The translations under genes and the position numbers were made by a program. A model generated the notes under the pieces. It had not been told where the DNA came from. It ran no database searches and was given only the letters and a program-made list of their open reading frames with translations. Positions 42,728 through 52,800 of a DNA stretch of 64,000 bases are shown here, in pieces (position 1 is the first letter of the stretch; each line of letters starts with the position of its first letter). The stretch is from Agrypnia vestita. Its lineage: Eukaryota; Arthropoda; Insecta; Trichoptera; Phryganeidae. The DNA lies in contig JADDOH010002568.1 of assembly GCA_016648135.1 (NCBI GenBank), positions 1 to 64,000 of the forward strand, written 5' to 3'.

Positions 42728-43139
42728 ACGTCATGATCGTAGAACAATGACGGATGTGCAAAAAAATGCCATATTGACTTTTGGATCGTTAAAAAGTAAA
42801 AAAAGAAGCCATCTAATGGTATATAAAAAGTGTATTTTTTCTCATCAATTTAACCGTCGTTATACGAAGTCGGTATAACGACGGCTCTGATTTGCGATCG
42901 TAGAACAATGCAGCATGTGTAAAAACGTCGTTGTACTGCGCTGACTACAAATACATACTCAATATGTATTTGAGGTTTGAAAGGTATAATCTTTAAATAA
43001 CAAACCCAAGTTTGAAAGGAAAATCTTTTGTAGTTATCGAGCTATGATATAGAGTGTCTTTATGCAAATAAAACTTCAAACGCTCTCCTGCAAACTTGAG
43101 AAAAATCACATGCGTCGTTGTTCTACGATTATGACGATA
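42728..43139. mobile_element. MITE with CGTCAT...ATGACG ends
   Basis: About 410 bp. The left end CGTCATGATCGTAGAACAAT and the complement of the right end, CGTCATAATCGTAGAACAAC, match over about 33 bp. A third copy of GATCGTAGAACAATG is internal (42897-42912), next to a perfect small hairpin CCGTCGTTATAC / GTATAACGACGG (42851-42882). No coding sequence. Superfamily undetermined because the target duplication is unclear. Confidence 0.7.
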
Positions 43140-43387
43140 TATTTATGGCCATCAGATACGGATCCTGACTGAGAGAGCGGTGAAAGGAACCGAGATGAGT
43201 TTACTAAGGGGGATAGCGGAAGGGATGCTGACGGACAGAGCGAGAGCTCACTAGGCATGAAGCCCCAACTCCTACATACAGAGAAATCACAAATGAGGTG
43301 GCCTGGACACGTGCTGAGAATGCCAGAGGAACGAGTACCAAGAAGTATCCTCTCGGCAACCCCGGAAGGAAAGCGACCGCCTCAGAT
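43140..43387 (+). pseudogene. RTE-like LINE C-terminal scrap
   Basis: GAGATGAGTTTACTAAGGGG, AAATCACAAATGAGGTGGCC and CTCGGCAACCCCGGAAGGAA match the LINE at 8432 (EMSYLRAV, EKSQMRWLG) and extend to PEGK. Several frame breaks. Confidence 0.7.
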
Positions 43388-43570
43388 TTAGGAGATTTAG
43401 ATCTAGGAGAAACAACAGTGAATGGAGACCCACCGCAATCCACAGTTTTATGAGTGAAAGCTCCCATATCGGTCCTACTCTTACGTCGCCAGGTCGACAT
43501 TTTTTTCTCTATAGGCCATCTCCGTGCCAAGTCGTGTAAAGGGCGACTCAGCAAGGAGAGGCCTAACAAA
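43388..43570 (+). repeat. repeat E, copy 4
   Basis: Contains GAAAGCTCCCATATCGGTCC, TACTCTTACGTCGCCAGGTC, then GTGCCAAGTCGTGTAAAGGG. It follows the LINE scrap directly. Confidence 0.6.
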
Positions 43571-44209
43571 ACTCCATTTACTGTCCAGGTAATTAAAACA
43601 AAATGTAAAATCAAAAATAGAAAAGTTAATCAGAAAATAAAGCACACAGAAAAGAGAAAAATAAAAAGAGTAGATATTAAAGAAATTAGTGAAGTTGCCA
43701 TAAAAAGAAACATACGAAATTCATAAAAATAAGAAATTCGGGAGAGACAACAGAAAAAAGCGTACGAAGGCAAGATGGGTCTCAACACGTACGGAAGCAG
43801 CACAAAACAGGGGAACGTGGAAAGAGAGTTCCAGAGAAATTTATTATATACTTGACCCGTTATAGGTCAAACATAAAATTCTCATTAAAATAAATACGCT
43901 GCCTCGATGCACAGATGTTTAAAAATGCGGATTTTGCCGAAACCTACATTTTGGGAGGAATACACGACATCGTGGGCAGCATAGAGAGCAGGCGCGCGCG
44001 TGTGTGGATACCGGTAAAAACCTACGACTAAATAAATAAGCGACAGGTTCCCACGCGGCCGTTCCATTTCGGGTCGTGATAACATTTCAAAATCACGACC
44101 AAACGAAGAAGTCCGGACGCACTAAACATACCAAACACACTTCTAAACGAGCAGAACAGGCTTTCATTATGAGCCACTTTTTAGTGAATTTCGGGCTTTG
44201 GATAGATAA

Positions 44210-44887
44210 ATATATTTTTTTATGAAGCTAGCTTAGTAGATAATATTTTAAATAGAAAAATGCAAAAATTAACCCGTAATAAATTTTTGTTCCACAGTAG
44301 TGATGCAGTTAAGAACCAAGATTTTCAATGGCGTCGCATTTTATTTATTAATTCTACTTTTTCCACTTCTAGCGTCAAATATTTCCCACCAGACGTCAGA
44401 CCCGCGTTTTATACGAATAATAATATAGGTCAATTTTTAGTCAATTGTGAAGATAAGGATGATAAATTTAGCCATTCTGGTGAATATTCATTGAAATGCA
44501 ACGATTGCCCCGCGTTTTATATAGGGAAGACATCGCGTAGTGTAAAAATTAGAGTAAAAGAGCACTTGCGTTGTTTAAAAAGTAGTGGGTTCTTAGAATT
44601 TGTTAACCATTTAATTGAAAAAGACCACACGTTCAATAATAGTTCAAGAGTTAGTATTATTCATAAAAACGGAATAATTTAGAGGCATTAGAGATAAGAA
44701 AAGCCATTAGTAGGAATCATAAAATCATTAATAACAAGTAAATTTATCTTTTAGTCCACTTTTAAATATGTTCCCTCTTAATAGTAATATTCCCTGCGAA
44801 ATCCCACCCCTCATCCCCCACTATTGGCACTCCATCCTTTCACTCTAGTATAAAAGCACATAATTTTTGAATGTTTAGGCAGTTAAG
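44210..44887 (+). pseudogene. Penelope-like element, GIY-YIG endonuclease part
   Basis: Penelope-like retroelements encode a reverse transcriptase followed by a GIY-YIG endonuclease that nicks target DNA. The 140-codon frame (44260-44682) includes FPPDVRPAFYTNNNIGQFLV, then HSGEYSLKCNDCPAFYIGKT (the GIY and YIG motifs, here GEY and YIG), SRSVKIRVKEHLR with the conserved Arg and Glu, and VNHLIEKDHTFN. After the stop the frame continues as EALEIRKAISRN. The reverse transcriptase is missing by 5' truncation. A hammerhead ribozyme follows at 44888-44935. Confidence 0.85.
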
Positions 44888-44935
44888 ATTCTCCCTGAAG
44901 AAGCTATATTCGTAGCGAAACCTGGTTGGATATGA
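44888..44935 (+). ncRNA. hammerhead ribozyme, Penelope-linked
   Basis: Core CTGAAGA (44895-44901, consensus CUGANGA), helix II GCTA / TAGC (44903-44906 with 44913-44916) around TATTCG, then GAAA (44917-44920) and C. Helix III is the minimal C-G pair closed by CTG, and the cleavage triplet is GTT (44925-44927). Helix I starts TCC (44892-44894) with GGA (44928-44930). Penelope-like elements are known to carry such minimal type I hammerheads in their terminal repeats. GTT is cleaved less well than GTC, so activity is uncertain. Confidence 0.7.
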
Positions 44936-45056
44936 AAATAAATATAAGTGGTGTTAAACTAAATTATTTTTATTTATTTAAGATAAATATATGAACAAAT
45001 AATGAAATAAAACAATGAACTTTGTTTTTTTTCCCCACTTATATTTGAGCACTTGT

Positions 45057-45100
45057 TTCACGACGTGTTTCGGAAACGTCCGTTTCCTTCATCAGGTGAA
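45057..45100 (-). ncRNA. hammerhead ribozyme, complete and canonical
   Basis: Minus strand, 5' to 3': helix I strand TTCAC (45100-45096), core CTGATGA (45095-45089), A, helix II GGAAAC (45087-45082) with GTTTCC (45077-45072) around GGAC-type loop, GAAAC (45071-45067), loop AC, GTC (45064-45062), and the helix I partner GTGAA (45061-45057). All conserved core bases are present, helix I has 5 pairs and helix II 6 perfect pairs. Helix III is the single minimal pair typical of Penelope-linked hammerheads. Cleavage is predicted after C45062. It lies downstream of the GIY-YIG fragment at 45303-45600. Confidence 0.88.
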
Positions 45101-45640
45101 TTAAGACTGAGGTATGTAGGAGTGGTTGTCTGGTGTGTGGGTTGTGGATTCGGTAGAAGTGGAGGGGGTACTTAGGTTGTGGGAGACCGGGAACATTGTA
45201 AGAAGGGGTGATGTGAAGGGTTGAATTTGATTATTGATTATGTTATTTGTTGTGTTTATGTTTTTATGAATTTCAAGTGTTTCTAAATTATTTTGTTTTA
45301 GGCCGTATGTCTATGTAGGATGTGTATTTTTGTATTGCTGAAAGTGTGGTTATTTTCTATAATATGATTGGCGTACTCTGAAAAATTATGATTTGTGAGG
45401 CACCTTTTATGTTCTTTAATTTTTTTTTCAATTGATCTGCCTGTCCTACCTATATATGACATCTCATAATCCCCACATTCTAGTTTATAAATACCACTAC
45501 AGTGTAATTTGTTAGGATTTTTCGATTTATTATTTTTTAATTGTTTTTCGATTGTATTGTCACTGTAGAAAGCTGGTTTTATATTATTTATTTTATTTTA
45601 AATATATGTTCTGAATATACTTTCATAGAAAAATAAACGG
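45101..45640 (-). pseudogene. Penelope-like element, GIY-YIG endonuclease part
   Basis: The minus strand is open from about 45600 to 45303: NIKPAFYSDNTIEKQLKNNK, then LHCSGIYKLECGDYEMSYIG (GIY and YIG motifs intact), RTGRSIEKKIKEHKRCL with the conserved Arg and Glu, EYANHIIENNHTFSNT and IHILHRHTA. A one-base frame change near 45301 leads into NNLETLEIHKNINTT, the usual C-terminus. It is better preserved than the plus-strand copy at 44210 and shares only moderate similarity with it, so two families are present. Its hammerhead is at 45057-45100. Confidence 0.85.
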
Positions 45641-45803
45641 GGTCCATTTGTCCGTTCCGTTTGTAATGAATGAAAGGTCTTAACTCACAAGAGCAAATAT
45701 TATTATAATCGTTCCAAGAATGAAAATTACCTTTGGTCAAAGATTATTCGAATGTCAAGCCCCCAGACTGTAGAGGGTGTCTCATAGGTAGTAGCAAAAA
45801 TTT

Positions 45804-46514
45804 TACAGGTGGATAATAAGTCGAAAATGTTCGAGCAACCTTCACCTAATATCAATATTAATGGACATACGCAATATTAAAGTTCGCATTTTTTTTCAAT
45901 ATTCCTGGCTTATTTTTACTCCCTTTATATATTTACTCGTGGCGTGTGCTTGTCTTCTTGTCTGACGAAAAACGTTTGGATCCATTTTAAACCCCTTTCC
46001 CGTGATCCAATCGAGCTGAAACTTTGCAAGCAGACTCGTGGTGACGATCAAGAAGATCTATCAAATTTTCGTTAAAAAAAATTAATAAATTATTGGATTT
46101 TTCAAATTTTGAATGGTTTTTTCATACAACTTATTAAGTTGTATGAAAATATTTCAGCGCGTCTGGTAGACGCGAAACCTGATTATAGTATAATTTTGGA
46201 TTTTTGGAAATTTTTTATTACTCTCTTTCGTAGCGTCGCCCGACCGAAGCCCAACGCGTAGGTTAAACGAAAAAAAATGTTTCAACTAGTAAATGAGAAA
46301 GGGAGTATAAAAAAAACTTGGTTTTTATGGGTTACTTTTTTTACAAACGTTGAACTATCATTACAGTAACTCATATCGATTACGAATTTTGATATTGCAC
46401 AACTCCACAACTATTGATATTATAGGTCATGGCTGCTTGAACATTTTCGACTCACAATCAAGGCAGGAATATAGTCCTGCGAGGTTATTAATGTTTTCCA
46501 AAGAACCCTGTATA
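45804..46514 (+). mobile_element. MITE family B, split by element C
   Basis: The left part (45804-45916) has GTCGAAAATGTTCGAGCAAC and ends CTGGCTTATTTTT. The right part (46342-46514) resumes ACAAACGTTGAACTATCATT and ends CCAAAGAACCCTGTA. Joined, they give the family B order exactly, so element C at 45917-46341 inserted into this copy. Confidence 0.85.
45917..46341 (+). mobile_element. Helentron-like element C, copy 1, nested in MITE B
   Basis: Starts TACTCCCTTTATATATTTAC and ends TTGGTTTTTATGGGTTAC, followed by the target's T-run. GAGAAAGGGAGTATAA near the end complements the start (subterminal inverted repeat), and AAAACTTGGTTTT forms a short 3' hairpin. Insertion lies within a run of T with no target duplication. 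Subterminal inverted repeats, a 3' hairpin and T-T insertion are features of Helentron-derived short elements; no Rep or helicase sequence is present to confirm it. Confidence 0.75.
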
Positions 46515-46704
46515 GAAAAAGTAATTCCTACAATATAAATAAAATAACGCTGAAAACAGTGGCGAAAAGTTATTTAATGCTAAAAAGTAAGTTTGGTGGG
46601 TACTTCACATTTCATTTTATGTTGATAGCGTTTTATATGTTGAAGCGTGACTTTTAGGTAAACATGCATATTTTGGAAAAAATATAGAAATAAATTATTT
46701 TAAA

Positions 46705-46800
46705 GTGACGTGAGGTGGTTACGACTCTCGCTTAGTGATACAATGATCGTTGGTTTGAACCACATTCCAGGGCACCGGAAAGTTAACCCTATTTTCATAG
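46705..46800 (+). repeat. tRNA-derived SINE head
   Basis: GTGAGGTGGTTACGACTCTC and box B-like GGTTTGAACC (46752-46761, one C to T change). Related to the 37712 type. Confidence 0.6.
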
Positions 46801-48233
46801 CAGAAGCGTTTAGTTTAATTTGAGGGATCCTAAAGAATAATTATTAATTTATAAAAAAAAAAATACAAAAACGTTACAGACGGAAGTTACGGACAGACAG
46901 ACAGACAACGAAATTATTATTATTGGGATTGATTGATTCGCATCTCTATTAAAAAAAATGTAGCAGAATAAGAATTGTGACAGAAATATTACAAGATACA
47001 TCTTTAACCCTATAAGGCTACTGTTAGTCGTTTTGGCTAACATGGCGGAGTGTCAATTTATTGCTTCCTCTTTCGAACTATTAAGGGGGGATACCTTCCT
47101 ACGAAGCGCCAAAAAAGGAAATTTTTGTGAATTTTTTTAAGAAAACCTATATGAATTATGGTATTGGTGTCACTTCTATATGAAAGTACATACTTTTATA
47201 AATATGTTAAATTTTTTTATTAAAAAATATTCAACATTGGCGTAAAAAGATTAACAAAATTGACACTATATTTTAGTCTTTGACGTAGGATTTTTTTGAA
47301 AATATCGATTTTTGACAAAATTGCGGGCATTCGAATTTTAAATAGCGTTTTTTAGAATAAAATTCGGGTTTATTATACCGATAAAAAAAACTCATTATCG
47401 ATTCCAGGTCCATAATATAAGTCCTCCACCTCATTTTGAATTCCCATATAATCGAGCACTCTTCACAAAGATAGTAAAAATATGTCTAAAGTTTATATTA
47501 TGGCTGGCAACTACCTGCATGTTGCGCGGCTCCGTGTTGCGCGGCGTATAATTTTTTTATTTTTTTTTATTTAAAAATATAATGGAAACCTAAGAGGTTT
47601 ATGGGATACATTTTTACATGATTCACTATAAGAAATAATAATAATATAATTTAGATACAAAGGGATGCCAATATTATCAGCTATATAGCTTTAGTATTTT
47701 TTTGAATTTTTTCTTGAAGTTTTCACCAGACATTCTTAAGACCTCATGCTTTAAGAAAATGCAAAAATTTTAAAATAAATTTTTCCGAAATGTCTAGGTA
47801 GGTGTATCGCGTTGAAGAGACGGCTGTGGCACGCTGCTAAGAACCGCCATTTTCAAAATGCCACGCACTCGTTAGCCCGATCGAATAATAAAAGCCACCA
47901 CGTAGAAAAAATATCAAAAGCCTTCTATGGTTAAAAATTTCAAAGCCGGGCAGTAAAACTAATCTTTTCTAAACCTCGAAGGCCTTCAACTTGAATTTGC
48001 AAACTCCCTCAGGTAGGCCGCGCTGTATGCGTATATAACACGGCCCCCGCTAATGGAGACCCTTTCAGCGTTTGACCCAAATTGCCGACATTGAAGGCGC
48101 GGCACGGTACTCCGCTTTATTACTGCATGCGCCAATTTTTTGTAGGTTACGGCCCCTCGTACCCCAATATTTACCTCCAAAGGTCAGACCGACCCGTCAA
48201 TTCTTCGGATGCCATGCACCAGGAAATAGAGTA
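46801..48233. other. no gene seen
   Basis: A+T-rich. 46860-46925 shares the GTTACGGACAGACAGACAGA block (inverse) with 25040. 47980-48180 is GC-richer with no motif. A minus-strand frame there has no recognisable domain. Confidence 0.4.
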
Positions 48234-48835
48234 CTAGCGAAGGGAAAAACTACATTTCACAATGAAGACTACAACGCACACACGTTCGCCAGTTTGAAGA
48301 CTGCAAAGTACATTGTAGTAAAAAGTACATGAAGTGAACTAATTGTAGTACTAATGAAGTGAAGTAATGAAGTAATTGTAGTATTGATGAAGTGAAGTAA
48401 TTGTACTATAAAATTGTAGTACTAATGAATTTTGTTATTTTTTCCTAATTAAAAAGTTCGGTGACTTAAAAAAAAGTTCGCCGGAAAAAATATATGAATA
48501 TATCGACATTTTTCCCAAAGTAACATTTGGCGACCTGAAAAAAAAAGATTTCTTCATTCAGTCCCAAAATTTTTCAACCCATGGGAGCGGGGGGGTTGAT
48601 TCAATTTCCAAAAATTTCTTCATTTATCTACACCGATGAAGTATGTACTCGTGTGTGTATACTTTGTAGTGTTCGCTTTGAAATGAAGTGTACTATTTGA
48701 AGTATATACTTTCAATAACTTTGAAGTGTGCGTACTTTGTGGTGTGCACTACAGTTCAAAAGGTGCGAAGTGTACACTTCAATGTAATGTAGTGCTACAT
48801 TGTAGTAATGAGTACAGAGCGGACCCATCACTATG
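48234..48835 (+). repeat. dispersed repeat F, copy 2
   Basis: CTAGCGAAGGGAAAAACTAC to CCCATCACTATG, flanked by GAGTA (48229-48233 and 48836-48840). It has fewer minisatellite units than copy 1 (GAAGTAATTGTAGTA words near 48330-48400). Confidence 0.7.
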
Positions 48836-48911
48836 GAGTAGGTACTTACAAAAAATATCATGCACGCTAATGATGCGGATTTCGTCTTAAAAATTACACA
48901 AAGCCGGTTAA

Positions 48912-49056
48912 GGGCCGGTTGTTTCAAGTTGGATTAAAGTAAGCGTTCTTTTAAAGCATAGATTTTTACGTTCTCCACGAATCAGACGATCCGTTTTCGT
49001 AAAAATCTATGCTTTGATCGACCGCTTACTTTGATCGAACTTGAAATAACCGGGCC
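48912..49056. mobile_element. short hairpin MITE, TAA target duplication
   Basis: 145 bp with arms GGGCCGGTTGTTTCAAGTTG... and the complement of TTGAAATAACCGGGCC. The arms also pair over AAAGCATAGATTTTTACG / CGTAAAAATCTATGCTTT. TAA flanks both sides (48909-48911, 49057-49059), as for PIF/Harbinger. Confidence 0.8.
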
Positions 49057-49402
49057 TAAGCTATTCGTTTTAGTGATGGCCTATCGGAAATCATTTTAAT
49101 CTAAATTAAAAACTGGCAAGATACACTAGCCGTATACCCGTGAAAAATCACAGGACATGAAATGGTTCGCGTCTTTGCTAAGCCCTAGTATATTGTATAC
49201 TGTGCTATTCTGAAAATAGCGATGTTGGGATGTCAAATCTTTATCCCAACACTTAATAGACGAAAATAAAAATAAACGAGACGTAGGTATACGTCAGTGG
49301 TGTGGTCAGAGGGAGAAATAAGTACACGACGGTCGTCCGTCAAACGTCAAATACAAATAGATTACAACAATATTTCTCTTTTCTATGGTCCAACGTGACA
49401 AT

Positions 49403-49937
49403 TAGGGAATGCAATCCCGATCCCGCGAGATCGGGATCCCGCGAGATCTCGAGGCATTTTTCGAGATCAATCACGAACCGAAAAATCGGACGATATTATC
49501 GGGATTGATCAACATTTTTTATATTTTGTATGTTTAATTGTATATGTCTATAGAGCTTTTAGCAAGTACTTAAAACTTATGTTCATGTCACATTCAAATA
49601 ATGAAAGTAGTTTTGAATAATATTTGCTGTATTTTATCAACATAACATAGTAATAAAAACTACTACTAGTTAGTAGTTTTTACTCTACTACATTGACTGA
49701 TTGATGCTTGGAAAAACGCCTACAAAAACTTTAATGCAATGATTAATAATGAACATTTTGTTAAAATTGCTGATATAAAAATGCAAGGCATTGTCGTTAA
49801 TTGCTATTCAGCTCTATAAACAATAAAAAAAACACAAAAGTATTCGGGATCCCGATCCGTAGGGATCCCGCGGGATTGGAAATTCTAATCTCGAGGGATC
49901 CCGAAAGGGCTATCCCGACTCGGGATTGCATTCCCTA
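49403..49937. mobile_element. hAT-like MITE family G, copy 2
   Basis: 535 bp with perfect ends TAGGGAATGCAATCCCGA / TCGGGATTGCATTCCCTA-type. Flanks GTGACAAT (49395-49402) and GGGACAAT (49938-49945) match at 7 of 8, an aged 8-bp duplication. Opposite in orientation to 12194-12691; the interior (AACATAACATAGTAATAAAA, CTACTAGTTAGTAGTTTTTA) matches it closely. Confidence 0.85.
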
Positions 49938-50443
49938 GGGACAATGACAATTTTGCCATAATTTTACATCAGAACGCTGTGGGAGAAGAAATTAATAATT
50001 AATTTTTCACCAACTTTCCGACTAGCTAGAGCTCTAAAACTTTCAACATTTAAGTAAAGTGGATGACTATATATTATTTAATCATTTTCGACATGATTCG
50101 TTCATTATTTCGATTAAAATTAATAATCACAAGCAAGAGCCGAAGAAACAGCTAAAGAACATACCGTTCGATAATTTGTTTTAAACTTTAAAACAACGTG
50201 TTCAATATTTGAATACTGCATAAATGATGTAAAAAAAATTGATTACGAATGGTATACAAAGAAAGCATATAAATGCATGTCTTTAAATTTTTTTATTATT
50301 TTTATTTATATTAAGAATAAATATTTGAATTTTTAAATTAGACTTCAGTCATATCGAATTAGCAAAATAGATGATTGTACAGCTTGTAGGATTTTTACAA
50401 TAAATTATTTATGAAATACAGATTAAGTGCAAACTGTTTTTTT
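49938..50443. other. no gene seen
   Basis: A+T-rich non-coding DNA. Confidence 0.45.
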
Positions 50444-50792
50444 TACTCCCTTTCTTTTAACTCGTAGCGTCTGTTGTCTGCCGAAAAAACTTTGGATCGA
50501 TTTTTAAACCTTTTCCCGTGAAAAAATCGAGCTGAAACTTTGCAGGCAGATTCATGGCGACGATAAAAATGATCTAACAAATTTTCGTTTAAAAAATTTG
50601 AATAATTATAGTATAATTTTGGATTTTTGAAATTTTAACGGTTTTTGCAAATTGGAAACTATACTTCAACTAGTCTGACTCGAGCCATGGGTCCGATCAG
50701 TCGGCTATATGTTGGCAGAATATCAAATTGGAAACAGCACAAATGAGAAAGGGAGCATAATAAAAACTTGGTTTTTATGGGTTAGTTTTTTT
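50444..50792 (+). mobile_element. Helentron-like element C, copy 4
   Basis: Starts TACTCCCTTTCTTTTAACTC inside a T-run and ends AAAACTTGGTTTTTATGGGT then TAGTTTTTTT. The interior has AATCGAGCTGAAACTTTGCA and ATCTAACAAATTTTCGTTTA. Confidence 0.8.
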
Positions 50793-50985
50793 ACTATTTG
50801 TCAATAACGTCATCTTCTGAAAAAAGTCAAATGCGTCATGCGTTCACAAAGCGGCCACTGTCAGGGCGGTAAAGGTTACCACACACACAGATCCCATACA
50901 GTTTGACCTCTGATCCAGTACTGTCTCGAATATCAATCATACAGCGCCCAGATAAATTGATCATTCCTAATTAGTGAATACAATG

Positions 50986-51417
50986 AATAGGCATATTGAC
51001 AGTATTAAAAAATTAAAGAATAAGTAATTTTAGAGACGAAGATATTTTGAAAGGATTCTAAAAAATGATCCAGTTTTAATATACGCAATGAGATTAATAA
51101 GATTTTCAATAAAATAAAAGTATAAAATTGTGCAATCCGCCATTTCAACTGAAACACCGGTCAGAGCGAATGACGTCACGCCTCAGTACCCATCGCCGCG
51201 TCTTTGAACCGTTGCCATAGACACAATGCAATGTCCACTGGGGCTTGACGTCACGTAGATGAAATGACAGCTGCGGGCGTTTTTGCGCGAAATTAAAAAC
51301 GTGTAGATGAAAATGCAATTATTTGCGTAAAAACATAGTTTATTACTGATATAATGTTATTTTCGGTAACAGTAGACGTGTACCTATGTTATTTCAAAAT
51401 CTGTCATCATGGCTATT
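50986..51417 (+). mobile_element. MITE family A, copy 3, complete
   Basis: About 432 bp from AATAGGCATATTGACAG to CTGTCATCATGGCTATT, inverted ends of about 17 bp. It includes TGACGTCACGCC and CTTGACGTCACGTAG, two CRE-like palindromes about 75 bp apart, conserved in all copies. Confidence 0.85.
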
Positions 51418-51509
51418 GCAATCACCAGATTTCTGGATTCAACTTTGATGATCCGCGATTTTAAACTGCTAATTTTCTCATTTGTATTATACAGATCCAA
51501 AAGCTCGTA

Positions 51510-51585
51510 GTGAGCGCAAATCGCTGTCATTTCCGCTTCCAAAATCAGATAAAATCCAGACTGCTATCCAGAAACACTAAACGTA
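51510..51585 (+). pseudogene. LINE scrap
   Basis: AATCAGATAAAATCCAGACT then GCTATCCAGAAACAC is nearly identical to 30390-30423 of the RTE-like LINE. Confidence 0.6.
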
Positions 51586-52627
51586 TGCCGATTCGTACAT
51601 GATCGCATTGCGCTGTCCCTACGCATACTGTCGAATTTTACTATCTTAAAACATCCAGAATATTTTGAGTTTGTCCAAATTTTTCAGAACAGTACTGGAT
51701 TTTTGTCACAGGGACATCATTAATCAATCAATATATTATAGATGTCTCACAGGGACGAAATTACATTTTTATGGGAAAGCAGGCATGGAAGTCTTTGGGT
51801 GTTCATAGTGCTTACGACCTATCTTACGGCTGGCTTAAGTGATCACTTTACACAATGTAACGTTCACCATTTCCACTCATGACAGAATAACATCTTTATT
51901 AATTTTTTGGAAGATGTATATGTTTAAATTATACGACACGTTCCGTATATGTGTTGCAACAATCCTTAACGCGACCGGCATCCAAAGCTTTTTCATTCCC
52001 CTTAAACGACCACAGATGTCACTGAGATATCTATTTTATGATTTTTGGAATTTATAATATTATTGAAATAAAGGCATCTCACGAGTCTATTTTCTTCATT
52101 TTTAAAACATCATAAGTTTGGTTATTTATTAAATGATTAAATAATTTAGTTTGTATCATTTTAATAAGAGATCCGTATTTATAATGTATGGAACCAGATG
52201 AATAAATTTTAATATGATATCTTTCCAAACAAAAATGTGATAAAAAGCGCAAGAAATATAATATGAGAAAAAATTGTGAAATTTGCTCACTTTGCAAAAC
52301 AATCGCCTCAACTGATGTTAAGCTGAAATTTAATCACAAAAATTCTGTCATTTTTGAAGGGTTACAACTAGTAGCTAAATTATTAATCGTCAAGCTCGCC
52401 TTATGCGCTCACCCAATTATTTATTAGACGTCCTTAACCCGCAAGAAACAGCGATCTATATATTTTGACAACATTTTAAAGTTGGATGCCTATTCACTAT
52501 TTGAATGTAAAATGTTCAAGCCCAGGATATACAATCGTATAAAATTCTAATAAATAACTAGCCAACTTATCTAGTCACTCTGTTGGTAATTTTCCGGGAC
52601 CAAATGAAATAATCAATCATCAAAAAT
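51586..52627. other. no gene seen
   Basis: A+T-rich; frames at 51839-52057 and 52079-52297 show no motif. Confidence 0.45.
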
Positions 52628-52800
52628 GTTCTCAGGTTTTCACGGCCGTTCACAATCTTCTGTGTATAGTTTTCTGGGATATTCTGCCGTGTATATGTGA
52701 CCTCTCTGGAATACGTTTCGGATCCCATTGCAGGGTCCATCATCAGAGCTGAGGTCCACCATCAGAATATCCCAGAAAACTATACACAGAATAATCAATC
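52628..52800 (-). repeat. hammerhead-bearing repeat R, copy 3
   Basis: On the minus strand: ACCTCAGCTCTGATGATGGA, CCCTGCAATGGGATCCG, GAAACG, then AGAGGTCACATATACACGGC and CAGAATATCCCAGAAAACTA. The segment CAGAATATCCCAGAAAACTA then TACACAGA occurs twice in this locus in opposite orientations (52660-52690 and 52765-52791). Confidence 0.65.
52711..52757 (-). ncRNA. hammerhead-like motif in repeat R, copy 3
   Basis: The core CTGATGA is intact (52746-52740), helix II is GGA-CCC / GGG-A-TCC with loop TGCAAT, and GAAAC follows (52719-52715). The cleavage triplet reads GTA here. Outer helix I (GACC with GGTC) is available, but the base of helix I does not pair as well as in copy 1. Confidence 0.5.
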
